Notes: a model not told the origin generated them from the letters alone. Shown: positions 26,636 to 34,649, numbered from the stretch's first letter. The stretch: 64,000 bases of DNA from Flavobacterium sharifuzzamanii (GCF_003254585.1 NZ_QJGZ01000037.1:248001-312000); one strand, 5' to 3'. Made by a program: numbers and translations.

Positions 26636-27537
26636 TATCCGTTTATTAATTTTATAATTCTGTTAAAGTCAGCTTCAGAATTAAATGGAATTGTAATTTT
26701 TCCTTTTCCGTTACCAGCGACTTTTATATCAACTTTTGAGCCAAAATAGTCGTTGAAACTGTTCTTTTGTGTTTCTCTAACAATAAATGCAGCATCGGCT
26801 TTGGGTTTTCCATCAGCTTTTGGCTGTAAACCTTCGTGATAGTTTTTAACTAAAGCTTCTGTTTCGCGAACAGATAAATTTTGGCTAACGATTTTTTGAT
26901 AAATATCAGTTTGAACGTCTAAATCTTCAATATTGATAATTGCTCTACCATGTCCCATGCTGATAAAACCATCACGAATACCTGTCTGGATAATCGGATC
27001 TAATTTTAAAAGACGTAAATAGTTGGCAATTGTAGAACGTTTTTTACCCACTCTTTCACTCATTTGTTCTTGAGTTAATTGAATTTCGTCAATCAAACGC
27101 TGGTATGATAAAGCAATCTCAATTGGATCTAAGTCATGACGCTGGATGTTTTCAACCAATGCCATAACCAATGATTCGTTGTCATTTGCAATACGGATAT
27201 AGGCAGGAACATGAGTAAGTCCTACTAATTTGGATGCACGAAGACGACGCTCTCCAGAGATTAACTGGTATTTATTAAAATCTAATTTACGAACAGTAAT
27301 AGGTTGAATTACGCCAAGTTCTTTAATAGAAGTAGCTAATTCACGTAATGATTCTTCATTAAAATTGCTTCTAGGCTGAAACGGATTTATTTCAATTGCA
27401 CTTATTTCAAGTTCAATGATATTTCCAACAACTTTATCAGCATTTTTGTCTTCTACTGATTTAATGTCGTTTTCCGGATCTTTTAATAAGGCAGATAATC
27501 CTCTTCCTAAGGCTTGTTTTTTAATTACTTTTGTCAT
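26635..27537 (-). CDS. parB: Chromosome partitioning protein ParB
   Basis: 300 residues. ParB binds parS and spreads as a CTP-dependent clamp. The N-terminal CTPase/arginine-patch box GERRLRASKL is at ~118, preceded by PFQPR (~52). The helix-turn-helix domain (~150-210) includes LTQEQMSERVGKKRSTIANY, and a C-terminal dimerisation segment (~245-300) is present. It follows parA by 5 bp. No canonical parS palindrome was found by eye in the window. Confidence 0.96.
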   Translation of the reverse strand: MTKVIKKQALGRGLSALLKDPENDIKSVEDKNADKVVGNIIELEISAIEINPFQPRSNFNEESLRELATSIKELGVIQPITVRKLDFNKYQLISGERRLRASKLVGLTHVPAYIRIANDNESLVMALVENIQRHDLDPIEIALSYQRLIDEIQLTQEQMSERVGKKRSTIANYLRLLKLDPIIQTGIRDGFISMGHGRAIINIEDLDVQTDIYQKIVSQNLSVRETEALVKNYHEGLQPKADGKPKADAAFIVRETQKNSFNDYFGSKVDIKVAGNGKGKITIPFNSEADFNRIIKLING

Positions 27538-27542
27538 AAAAA

Positions 27543-28310
27543 CTATTTACTGTTTTTCTTTATAATTTCTTGTGCTAAATGAATATAGTTAACGGCACCT
27601 TTACTTGTAGCATCATAGTTGATGATGCTTTCCCCAAAACTTGGAGCCTCACTTAATTTTACATTTCGCTGAATTACAGTGTCAAAAACCATATCGTTAA
27701 AGTGTTTTTGAACCTCTTCTACAACCTGATTCGATAAACGTAATCTTGAATCGTACATTGTTAATAACAAGCCTTCAATGTCAAGATCTGGGTTGTGTAT
27801 TTTTTGAATACTCTTAATAGTGTTCAATAATTTTCCTAATCCTTCAAGTGCAAAATATTCACATTGAATAGGAATAACTACAGAATCGGCAGCTGTTAAA
27901 GCATTCAAGGTTAACAAACCTAAAGAAGGAGCACAGTCGATAATGATGTAATCATATTCTTCTTTTGCTTCTTCCAATGCTTTTTTAAGCATGTATTCGC
28001 GGTTTTCTTTGTCAACCAATTCAATTTCGATAGCAACAAGGTCAATGTGAGCAGGGATCACGTCAACGTTTGGAGCTGTACATTTTAAAACGGCTTCTTT
28101 TGGTGTTACAGTATGCTCAAGTATTTGGTATGTTCCAGTTTCAACTGTCTCTACGTCAATTCCAAGACCAGATGTAGCATTGGCCTGTGGATCAGCGTCG
28201 ATCAACAATACTTTTTTCTCTAAAACACCTAATGAGGCAGCAAGATTTACTGATGTAGTAGTCTTTCCAACGCCTCCTTTTTGATTAGCAATAGCAATGA
28301 TTTTGCCCAT
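27543..28310 (-). CDS. parA: Chromosome partitioning ATPase ParA
   Basis: 255 residues. Deviant Walker A NQKGGVGKTTT (9-19) with the signature Lys, a Walker A' VLLIDADPQANATSGLG (34-50), and Walker B YDYIIIDCAPSLGLL (~119). It lacks the N-terminal helix-turn-helix of plasmid type Ia ParA, so it is the chromosomal/Soj type. It heads the operon parA-parB-DUF5683-dapB-lepB. Confidence 0.96.
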   Translation of the reverse strand: MGKIIAIANQKGGVGKTTTSVNLAASLGVLEKKVLLIDADPQANATSGLGIDVETVETGTYQILEHTVTPKEAVLKCTAPNVDVIPAHIDLVAIEIELVDKENREYMLKKALEEAKEEYDYIIIDCAPSLGLLTLNALTAADSVVIPIQCEYFALEGLGKLLNTIKSIQKIHNPDLDIEGLLLTMYDSRLRLSNQVVEEVQKHFNDMVFDTVIQRNVKLSEAPSFGESIINYDATSKGAVNYIHLAQEIIKKNSK

Positions 28311-28488
28311 TTATTTTCTGAATTTTGAACCGTAAAAATACAATTATTTATGGTTTCTGAAAATCTATTTTGTTAACATTTGTGAAAGTTCGCTTAATCG
28401 GGGTTTCATGGGAGTTTGGCAGAAAATAATTTTAGTTATGAATAAAATTATTAATAAGTTTTTTAGATGATTTAGAGATATTCTCGCT

Positions 28489-28659
28489 TCAAAAATGCAA
28501 GAATCTAATTTTGAAGCGAAAAGTTTTTGTTTTAAAATTTCGATAGCGACTTAAATCAAACCGCTTTTTTTTTTGGATGCAATATTCATAAATACTCTTT
28601 TGCTGTGCGAATGTAATATTGGAAAAAACTAATGCAGTAAATAGTATGGTCTTTTTCAT
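28489..28659 (-). CDS. Short secreted ORF or truncated gene remnant
   Basis: A 56-codon frame from ATG 28659 to TGA 28489. Residues 1-18 form a good signal peptide (MKKTILFTALVFSNITFA, then QQKS). A run of ten A residues (28565-28574 on the complement) encodes KKK at ~30-32, after which the product becomes basic and featureless (RFDLSRYRNFKTKTFRF). The last codons overlap an inverted repeat (TCGCTTCAAAA/TTTTGAAGCGA, 28484-28519). A slip at the A10 run could have broken a longer gene. Not recognised as a family; it may not be expressed. Confidence 0.35.
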   Translation of the reverse strand: MKKTILFTALVFSNITFAQQKSIYEYCIQKKKRFDLSRYRNFKTKTFRFKIRFLHF

Positions 28660-28872
28660 TTTATTTTCACGTTGTATTTGAAGACAAAAAAGCTATTGAA
28701 GAAAAAAGATATGTTCAATAAGGTTTGTTTATGTTAAAAAAAGATAAGATTTGGTGATTTTGTAGTGTTTTTGATAAGAAAATTGAGTCCCAAAACGGAC
28801 TCGATGGTTGGAGATTATTGCTATTTTGGGCTTTTTTAAAAATACAATTATTACAATCTATCAAACCACAAA

Positions 28873-31053
28873 ATGAACATTATTATGAATAAAAAAGTAA
28901 TTTCATTATTTACCTCATTTGCATTTCTGTTGCTTTTATGCAGTTTTGCTTCGCCATCTTCGAATAATGAAAAAATAGAAGGGAATAAAAAAATTGAACG
29001 CAAAATTGTTTATAACAAAAAGAAACATAGTTTCACATTATCATGGTCTGCTTTTGGCTCTTCGGGGAATTATATAATTACTAGAGGAGGCAGTCGTTTG
29101 GCATCTGATTTTGTATCGATTGGATCTACTTCTAAATTGACATATATTGATAATAAACCAAATGCGGATAAATACGAGAACTATTATAAAATAACCCGAA
29201 ATGATATTACCGTTATAATCTCACTCGAAAATGAGATTTTTGGAGATAATATGTATTTCTATGATAGAAAACATGAAAAAGCTGAAACGGCTAGAAATGA
29301 TATCAATTCGCAATTTGGTAGTATTGGTTTAGGAGGGGCAAATGGCGAGTGGACAACAAAACGCCAAGCTTATTATTTTAAACCAAACGTAAATGGACAA
29401 ACTTACGATATTGGAGGATCGGGTTCTGCCTCATCTGCAGAGGCAAATGCAATAGAGTTAGGTTTTTATTCTCATATTGGAGGTTTGGGTAAAGTACCGT
29501 CGGATGTTAAGCTGGGGGCAATATTTACAAGACCTCATCTTTCCGGTGGAGCAAATGCCACTTGTACATTTTGGCGATCTGTAGAAAATGTAGAAGTAAT
29601 GCGTGATTTCTCTTGGACTGTTTCTCAATCAACCAGTGCCCGAAGATTACTGATTGAAAGTACTTCTAAATATATTTCGGATATTGGAGATACTAATTTT
29701 TGGGGTAGTGGAGGTTTTATTGCCGATGCTCATTATACATCATCAAGACCAAATTGGGGCGGACAGCAGCAGTGGTACACAAGAAATACTGTTTTTCCTC
29801 TGGGTTCTGGAGCTATGGGAGGTTCTTATAATATGGTTTGGCAAGGATGTGTAAATCCTCCTCAGGCAAATGATTCTAATTCACCAATTCCGACAACACC
29901 TATTATTAGAGAAAAACCTTTTCTTTTTATTGGAGATGATGGAGAATATAAAGTTTTTGTTCCTGCATGGCAAAAGGATAGAGTAGGAGTTTCTTGGTCC
30001 GCAACTGATATGGGGAAAGGTGAAACTCAGGATTTGGATACAAAATGGTATGTTGCTAAAGAAGGAGATACGGATGTAGAGATTAATGCGGCATTAAAAG
30101 CTGGTAAAAATATATTTTTTACTCCTGGACATTATGCATTGAATGCTCCAATTCAGGTGAATAGAAAAGATGCAATACTTTTGGGAGCTGGTATTGCTTC
30201 TGTAACACTTGAGCCAACAGAGAAAAATACTTGGGGATGTATTTATGCTGATGATAAAGACGGAATTATCATTGCTGGACTTTTAATGGATTCATTAAAT
30301 AGTACTACATATCAAGTTAGAATTGGTAATGAAGGGGCAAATGCAGATCATAGTGCAGATCCTATTTTGCTTAGCGATATTACTTGCCGAGTGGGCGGAG
30401 TTCAGTCAAAAAATATCCAGATTCAGGCTTCTATGCAGATAAATAGCAACAATGTTGTAGGCGATCATTTCTGGTTGTGGCGCGCTGATCATGGTTCGCA
30501 GAAAGGTGGCGACGCACGTTGGAAAAGAGATAGATGTAAAAACGGACTTATTGTTGCGGGTAATGATGTTATTCTTTATGCATTATTTGTTGAGCATTAT
30601 CAGGAATATGAAGTGTTGTGGCTTGGTGAGCGTGGAAGAACATTTTTCTTTCAAAACGAACCGCCATACGATGCTCCGAATCAAGCGAGTTGGAGCAGTC
30701 AGGGTGGAAGAGTTGATGGTTATGCGGCTTTTAAAGTAGGAAATACTGTAAAAGAACATCGTGCTATAGGAATGGGATCTTATGCCGTTTTTACTGGAAC
30801 GGATGGAAATGTGAACAAGAAAAATGGTTTCGAAGCGCCTAATAGTCCAAATGTAAAACTAGAAAAAATGTGTATAACACGTTTTGCGGGACCAGGAAAT
30901 ATTCAAAACGTTATTAATGGTACTGGCGGAAGCACGGCAACTGGTGTAAAACTAGTGACAGCATATAATAATGGAGAAGGCGTACAGCCTTTTGATGAAG
31001 AATTTATTTTACCGAATAAGGAATCTTATCCTTCCTATATAAGTATGGAGTGA
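28873..31053 (+). CDS. Secreted beta-helix protein, possible glycan-active enzyme
   Basis: 726 residues with a signal peptide (~1-26). A Fn3-like N-terminal strand region (~40-115) is followed by a large body. Repeated short-turn motifs (NAIELGFYSHIGGLG, VTLEPTEKNTWGCIYADD, IFFTPGHYALNAPIQV) read as a right-handed parallel beta-helix. From memory, it resembles an actinobacterial secreted family that databases often mislabel adenylyl cyclase or coagulation factor 5/8: WLWRADHG, GNDVILYALFVEHYQEYEVLW, FFFQNEPPYD. No cyclase motif is seen. It is a single-gene unit with no SusCD beside it. A start at the second Met (28885) is possible. Activity is unknown; glycan binding or cleavage is an inference. 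Confidence 0.7.
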   Translation: MNIIMNKKVISLFTSFAFLLLLCSFASPSSNNEKIEGNKKIERKIVYNKKKHSFTLSWSAFGSSGNYIITRGGSRLASDFVSIGSTSKLTYIDNKPNADKYENYYKITRNDITVIISLENEIFGDNMYFYDRKHEKAETARNDINSQFGSIGLGGANGEWTTKRQAYYFKPNVNGQTYDIGGSGSASSAEANAIELGFYSHIGGLGKVPSDVKLGAIFTRPHLSGGANATCTFWRSVENVEVMRDFSWTVSQSTSARRLLIESTSKYISDIGDTNFWGSGGFIADAHYTSSRPNWGGQQQWYTRNTVFPLGSGAMGGSYNMVWQGCVNPPQANDSNSPIPTTPIIREKPFLFIGDDGEYKVFVPAWQKDRVGVSWSATDMGKGETQDLDTKWYVAKEGDTDVEINAALKAGKNIFFTPGHYALNAPIQVNRKDAILLGAGIASVTLEPTEKNTWGCIYADDKDGIIIAGLLMDSLNSTTYQVRIGNEGANADHSADPILLSDITCRVGGVQSKNIQIQASMQINSNNVVGDHFWLWRADHGSQKGGDARWKRDRCKNGLIVAGNDVILYALFVEHYQEYEVLWLGERGRTFFFQNEPPYDAPNQASWSSQGGRVDGYAAFKVGNTVKEHRAIGMGSYAVFTGTDGNVNKKNGFEAPNSPNVKLEKMCITRFAGPGNIQNVINGTGGSTATGVKLVTAYNNGEGVQPFDEEFILPNKESYPSYISME

Positions 31054-31083
31054 TAAACTTAGATATTGATATTTTTTGAAGAT

Positions 31084-31124
31084 AAGCCTCTAAAGATCGA
31101 TTGATTTTTAGAGGTTTGTTTTTT
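31084..31124 (+). terminator. Terminator after the beta-helix gene
   Basis: AAGCCTCTAAA (31084) pairs with TTTAGAGGTTT (31107-31117) with one mismatch, then a T-rich run. Confidence 0.75.
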
Positions 31125-31126
31125 AT

Positions 31127-31202
31127 ATAGCCCGCGGTTTCAACCGCGGGGAACGTATTATGATCACGGATGCGTATCCCGTGGTTAAAACCACGGGCTA
31201 TG
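31127..31202. repeat. Double hairpin repeat (ATAGCCCGCGGTT)
   Basis: Outer arms ATAGCCCGCGGTTT (31127-31140) and AAACCACGGGCTAT (31188-31201) differ at one position. Inside each arm is its own hairpin: CCCGCGGTTTCAACCGCGGG and CCCGTGGTTAAAACCACGGG. It is much more GC-rich than its surroundings. Confidence 0.75.
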
Positions 31203-31236
31203 TTTTAAAATGCGATAATTTCTGGAAATTGTATAA

Positions 31237-31301
31237 AAACAAAAAAGCCGAACATTTCTGTTCGGCTTTTGTCGGGGTGGCAGGATTCGAACCTGCGGCC
31301 T
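31237..31301. repeat. 65-bp direct repeat, left copy (tRNA 3' half plus terminator)
   Basis: Identical over 65 bp to 31603-31667. It contains the tRNA terminator hairpin (31243-31270), the acceptor 3' strand and the whole T arm. Divergence begins exactly at the anticodon stem. Confidence 0.95.
31243..31270 (-). terminator. Duplicated tRNA terminator, left copy
   Basis: AAAAGCCGAACA-TTTC-TGTTCGGCTTTT, a perfect 12-bp stem with 4-nt loop. On the - strand it ends in a T tract and would terminate the GIY-YIG transcript. Confidence 0.8.
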
Positions 31302-31343
31302 TCCCGCTTTAAGGCGGGACGTGATAACCGTTCTACTCTACAG
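31272..31343 (-). pseudogene. tRNA remnant with intact 3' half
   Basis: The 3' side (acceptor strand CACCCCGA, T arm GCAGGTTCGAATCCTGC) equals the tRNA-Pro next door. The anticodon arm forms a clean stem (TCCCGC/GCGGGA, 31302-31319) but has a 6- or 8-nt loop instead of 7. The 5' acceptor strand cannot pair with CACCCCG, and the D stem is mismatched. So this is not a working tRNA. The GIY-YIG stop codon lies inside it. Confidence 0.65.
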
Positions 31344-31589
31344 TTGATACTCAAAATTTATGTCTTGAAGATATCTTTTTGCGCCACGTTTTTTTATTTT
31401 GTTTTCCAAAGTCACTGCTTCAGACCTTGAGTCTAATTGAATTGTGTAAATGATTTTCCATGGAGCACCATTTTTTGTAGATAATGATTGTCCGTTATTG
31501 TGTCTTCTAAGCCTGTCTTCGATATCATTTGTTTGACCGATATAGAACTTTTCCTTGGTAGTGCTGTAAAGAATATAAACGAAAAACAT
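31338..31589 (-). CDS. Single-domain GIY-YIG nuclease
   Basis: 83 residues, the whole of a GIY-YIG domain. The two Tyr motifs are YILYSTTKEKFYIGQT (4-19), the catalytic Arg is in DIEDRLRRHN (~22-31), and the Glu is in SEAVTLENKIKKRGAKRYL (~56-74). This is the UPF0213/YhbQ-like type. The gene ends in TAG at 31338, inside the tRNA remnant, and is framed by perfect 65-bp direct repeats of the tRNA 3' half. Flavobacterial copies of this family often abut tRNA genes, as I recall. The catalytic residues look intact; the native substrate is not known. Confidence 0.85.
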   Translation of the reverse strand: MFFVYILYSTTKEKFYIGQTNDIEDRLRRHNNGQSLSTKNGAPWKIIYTIQLDSRSEAVTLENKIKKRGAKRYLQDINFEYQL

Positions 31590-31602
31590 AAATATAGATT
31601 TT

Positions 31603-31667
31603 AAACAAAAAAGCCGAACATTTCTGTTCGGCTTTTGTCGGGGTGGCAGGATTCGAACCTGCGGCCT
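31603..31667. repeat. 65-bp direct repeat, right copy
   Basis: Identical to 31237-31301. It covers the terminator (31609-31636) and the 3' half of the intact tRNA-Pro; the copies are offset by 366 bp, with the GIY-YIG gene in between. Confidence 0.95.
31609..31636 (-). terminator. tRNA-Pro terminator
   Basis: Perfect 12-bp stem AAAAGCCGAACA/TGTTCGGCTTTT with TTTC loop, directly after the tRNA-Pro 3' end; a T tract follows on the - strand. Confidence 0.85.
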
Positions 31668-31712
31668 CCTGCTCCCAAAGCAGGCGCGATAACCGGGCTA
31701 CGCTACACCCCG
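31638..31712 (-). tRNA. tRNA-Pro (anticodon TGG)
   Basis: A complete cloverleaf on the - strand: acceptor CGGGGTG pairs with CACCCCG, discriminator A. The anticodon arm is CCTGC-TTTGGGA-GCAGG, so the anticodon is TGG. The T arm is GCAGG-TTCGAAT-CCTGC. CCA is not encoded. The 3' half is duplicated downstream of the GIY-YIG gene. Confidence 0.95.
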
Positions 31713-31859
31713 AAGATGTAATTTTGTTGTAGTGCCCGAAAGCGGATGCAAAGATATAAATAAATTTGATTTGTAAAAGGAAAAAATGAAAATAAATAAA
31801 ACTTATTTTGATATAGCTATTTCAGATTTATTTTCGGCGTTATTTTTTATAATAAAGTT

Positions 31860-31867
31860 TACATTTG
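31860..31867 (+). promoter_or_regulatory. -7 promoter element for trxB
   Basis: TACATTTG matches TAnnTTTG. It overlaps an alternative TTG start at 31865, which argues that the real trxB start is the ATG at 31889. Confidence 0.65.
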
Positions 31868-31888
31868 CAACTCAAAAAAACTATTACT

Positions 31889-32836
31889 ATGTCAAATACA
31901 ATCGAAAAAATTAAATGCCTTATTATAGGTTCTGGCCCTGCAGGTTATACTGCTGCTATTTATGCGGCTAGAGCTAACATGAATCCAGTATTATATCAAG
32001 GAATGCAGCCTGGTGGTCAATTAACTACTACTAATGAGGTTGAAAACTTTCCTGGTTATGTTGATGGAGTGACAGGACCTGAAATGATGATTCAGTTACA
32101 GGAACAAGCAAAACGTTTTGGGGCAGATATTCGTGATGGATGGGCAACAAAAGTTGATTTTTCTGCAGATATTCATAAAGTTTGGATTAATGATACAATC
32201 GAATTGCACTGTGAAACTGTAATTATTTCTACAGGTGCTTCGGCTAAATATTTAGGATTGCCATCAGAACAGCACTATTTAAATATGGGTGGTGGAGTTT
32301 CTGCATGTGCAGTTTGCGACGGATTCTTCTATAGAAACCAAGATGTTGTTATTGTTGGAGCAGGAGATTCTGCTTGTGAAGAAGCACATTACTTGTCTAA
32401 GCTTTGTAAAAAAGTAACCATGTTAGTAAGAAGTGATAAATTCAGAGCTTCTAAAATTATGGAAGAACGTGTTCGTAAAACTGAAAACATCGAAATTTTG
32501 ATGAATCATGATACAGTTGAAGTTTTAGGAGACAACAATGTAGTTCATGCTATTAAAGCTTTAAACAAAACAACTGGTGAAACAATCGAAATTCCTGCAA
32601 CTGGTTTCTTCGTGGCAATTGGTCACAAACCAAACACAGATATTTTTAAAGATTATATTACTCTTGACGAAACAGGATATATTATAAATACTCCTGGTAC
32701 ATCAAAAACAAATATTGAAGGTGTATTCGTAGCAGGAGATGCTGCAGATCATGTATACCGTCAAGCAATTACGGCTGCTGGAACTGGATGTATGGCTGCA
32801 TTAGATGCTGAAAGATATTTGGCTTCAAAGGAATAA
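31889..32836 (+). CDS. trxB: Thioredoxin reductase
   Basis: 315 residues. The FAD/NADPH enzyme reduces thioredoxin. FAD motif GSGPAGYTAAIYAARA (15-30), redox pair Cys140/Cys143 in SACAVCDGF, NADPH motif GAGDSACEEAHYL (~157-169), and the second FAD box GVFVAGDAADHVYRQA (~278). The ATG at 31889 is chosen because the longer TTG-started frame begins inside the promoter. It is a single-gene unit ending in a strong hairpin. Confidence 0.97.
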   Translation: MSNTIEKIKCLIIGSGPAGYTAAIYAARANMNPVLYQGMQPGGQLTTTNEVENFPGYVDGVTGPEMMIQLQEQAKRFGADIRDGWATKVDFSADIHKVWINDTIELHCETVIISTGASAKYLGLPSEQHYLNMGGGVSACAVCDGFFYRNQDVVIVGAGDSACEEAHYLSKLCKKVTMLVRSDKFRASKIMEERVRKTENIEILMNHDTVEVLGDNNVVHAIKALNKTTGETIEIPATGFFVAIGHKPNTDIFKDYITLDETGYIINTPGTSKTNIEGVFVAGDAADHVYRQAITAAGTGCMAALDAERYLASKE

Positions 32837-32894
32837 ATTAAAAAGTTTGAGGTTTGAGGTTTCAAGTTGTTGGAAAGCTGAAATCTTTTCTAAT

Positions 32895-32936
32895 AAAAAT
32901 CCCAGTCTAAAATTTTAGACTGGGATTTTTCTTTTT
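32895..32936 (+). terminator. Terminator after trxB
   Basis: A perfect 18-bp inverted repeat without loop, AAAAATCCCAGTCTAAAA (32895-32912) and its complement (32913-32930), followed by CTTTTT. Confidence 0.85.
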
Positions 32937-32967
32937 CGTTATATTGATTTTTTAAACTTTAAAAAGC

Positions 32968-33828
32968 TTACAATGTTGCTGCTTTTGGTTTTGCTGCACC
33001 TGGTTTTTTTATCAGTTTTGCTTCTTCGCTAAAGCGTGTAAGTTCTATTTTTGGATCACCGTATAATGAAATTTCAGACTTGTCTCCAGCTGCTATTGCA
33101 ATAGTGGTATCTGCTAATATTGTAGCAACGGCAGAACCTTCAGCAGTTACATTTGCGTCTTTCAAAGTAAATTTTGTTCCTGTAAAAACAGAATTATTGT
33201 CTAATCTGATAGTTGCTTTTTCTGCAATTCCTTCAATGGCTGCAGTTGCTTTTTGATACAAATCGCATTTGAATTTTATAGCAGAAACCAATGTTTTAAC
33301 GCCAGCATATTTACTCAATTGCAAACTTCCGTCCTCTGCTTTTAAGTTTAATTCTGTTCTAGACTTATCATCGGCAATTAAAGTGAATTTCTTTGAGTTC
33401 ACATTCAAATACAATTTAGAAAAGTCCATGCAATTCATTGTAATGTCGTCTAATTGTAGCTCTTGAATAGCATAAACTATAGCTTCGTTTTTAGTGATTA
33501 CTTTATTCAAAGATTTAGTATAAGTAACCTTAACAGATAGTTTCTTGAAAATTGTAGATTCTTTATTAGTATATAATCGAAGTGTTTTTTCTCTTAAATC
33601 CATTCCTACAATATCGTGTAGGTTGTCATCGGCTTCAATTTTAATTTCGTTTTTCTCTCCTTGTTCTAGATAAACTTCTAGGTTATCATCAACCTCAAGA
33701 GCATCAAAACTTCCAACTTCTTTTATTGAGGTAGTTACAATTTTAGAACCTTTAATTTTTTCTCTTTTTTGAGCGAAAGTCAGAGTCGTAACAAATAATA
33801 ATAGGAGTAGGGCGGTACTTTTTTTCAT
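32968..33828 (-). CDS. GIN-domain (DUF2807) secreted protein
   Basis: 286 residues with a signal peptide (MKKSTALLLLLFVTTLTFAQ). The start at 33828 is preferred over an upstream in-frame ATG at 33867, since a -7 promoter element lies between them (33850). The DUF2807 domain, predicted as a short beta-helix, spans ~35-240, with FDALEVDDNLEVYLEQGEKNEIKIE near ~37. It has its own promoter although it follows a paralogous lipoprotein gene. It is probably periplasmic or surface-exposed; the function is unknown. Confidence 0.8.
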   Translation of the reverse strand: MKKSTALLLLLFVTTLTFAQKREKIKGSKIVTTSIKEVGSFDALEVDDNLEVYLEQGEKNEIKIEADDNLHDIVGMDLREKTLRLYTNKESTIFKKLSVKVTYTKSLNKVITKNEAIVYAIQELQLDDITMNCMDFSKLYLNVNSKKFTLIADDKSRTELNLKAEDGSLQLSKYAGVKTLVSAIKFKCDLYQKATAAIEGIAEKATIRLDNNSVFTGTKFTLKDANVTAEGSAVATILADTTIAIAAGDKSEISLYGDPKIELTRFSEEAKLIKKPGAAKPKAATL

Positions 33829-33849
33829 TAATTCTAGATTTGATTTTGA

Positions 33850-33857
33850 CAAATATA
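33850..33857 (-). promoter_or_regulatory. -7 promoter element for the second GIN gene
   Basis: Reads TATATTTG on the - strand, 22 bp before the ATG at 33828. Confidence 0.6.
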
Positions 33858-33911
33858 AAAAAATCATCCACTTTTGATGAATGATTTCGTTTATATTTAA
33901 CAGTTGCTTTT

Positions 33912-34646
33912 TTAGCTTTTGTTTACGCTTCCTCCAGAACTTGAAGATTTTTCAACCGTTTTTGGATTCCCGCTGTAATTAATATTTCCTCCGCTAGAAG
34001 CATCTGCTTTTAAGCTTAAAATCGGTTGTACAGAAACTGTTCCTCCGCTAGAGGCATCTGCATGAATGTCATTTGCTATTAATTTTTCAGCATCAATACT
34101 TCCTCCGCTTGAAACTGAAGTTGTTAGGCTTAAAGCTTTACCTTCAATATCTATAGAACTTCCGCTTCCAGCATCTATTGCAATTCTGTCAGATTCGATT
34201 TTAACATCCATCGATGCTGCGCTCGAAGCTTCTAAAGTAACATCTTCACCTTGAACAAATCCGTCAGTTTCAACAGTTGAAGCACTAGAAGCTTCAATTT
34301 TATGGACAACCGGCATTTTTACTGTTACTTTTTTTGATGTAATGTTACGGAAAGAGCTGTATTTGCATTCAATAATAAGCGTTCCGTTTTCTACTTTAGT
34401 AACAATTTCTTTTTGAAGATTGTCATCGGCTTCAACTGTAATTTCTGTAGCATCAGACTGTACAACAACCACATCTATGGCGTTGCTTACAGAGATGTTT
34501 TTAAACTCTCCTAGAACAGTTCTTTTTTCTGTTGTAACATTCCCGCTTCCTTCAATTGCATTCATGTTAAAATTACATGAGGCAAATAATAAGGCTGTAA
34601 CAGTCGCAATTATAAATTTCGTAATATGAATGATTATTTTTATCAT
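33912..34646 (-). CDS. GIN-domain (DUF2807) lipoprotein
   Basis: 244 residues. The signal ends in a lipobox (ALLFASC, Cys ~24), so it should be lipid-anchored. The body repeats a strand pattern rich in Ser/Gly (VEASSAASMDVKIES, IDAGSGSSIDIEGK, SVSSGGSIDAEKL, ADASSGGTVSVQP), a classic DUF2807 right-handed helix. Its start is 4 bp after the PspC stop, so it is co-transcribed. In flavobacteria this trio PadR-PspC-GIN is commonly seen. No enzymatic motif is present. Confidence 0.85.
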   Translation of the reverse strand: MIKIIIHITKFIIATVTALLFASCNFNMNAIEGSGNVTTEKRTVLGEFKNISVSNAIDVVVVQSDATEITVEADDNLQKEIVTKVENGTLIIECKYSSFRNITSKKVTVKMPVVHKIEASSASTVETDGFVQGEDVTLEASSAASMDVKIESDRIAIDAGSGSSIDIEGKALSLTTSVSSGGSIDAEKLIANDIHADASSGGTVSVQPILSLKADASSGGNINYSGNPKTVEKSSSSGGSVNKS

Positions 34647-34649
34647 GGT

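Noticed and set aside
26635..28310. Search for a parS site near parAB
   Set aside because: No convincing 14-16 bp parS-like palindrome was found by eye in or near the genes.
28873..31053. Adenylyl cyclase activity for the beta-helix protein
   Set aside because: No cyclase catalytic motif is present; the label seems to come from misnamed database relatives.
31302..31319. Reading the tRNA remnant as a working tRNA-Leu(TAA)
   Set aside because: The loop has the wrong length, the acceptor arms cannot pair and no long variable arm exists.
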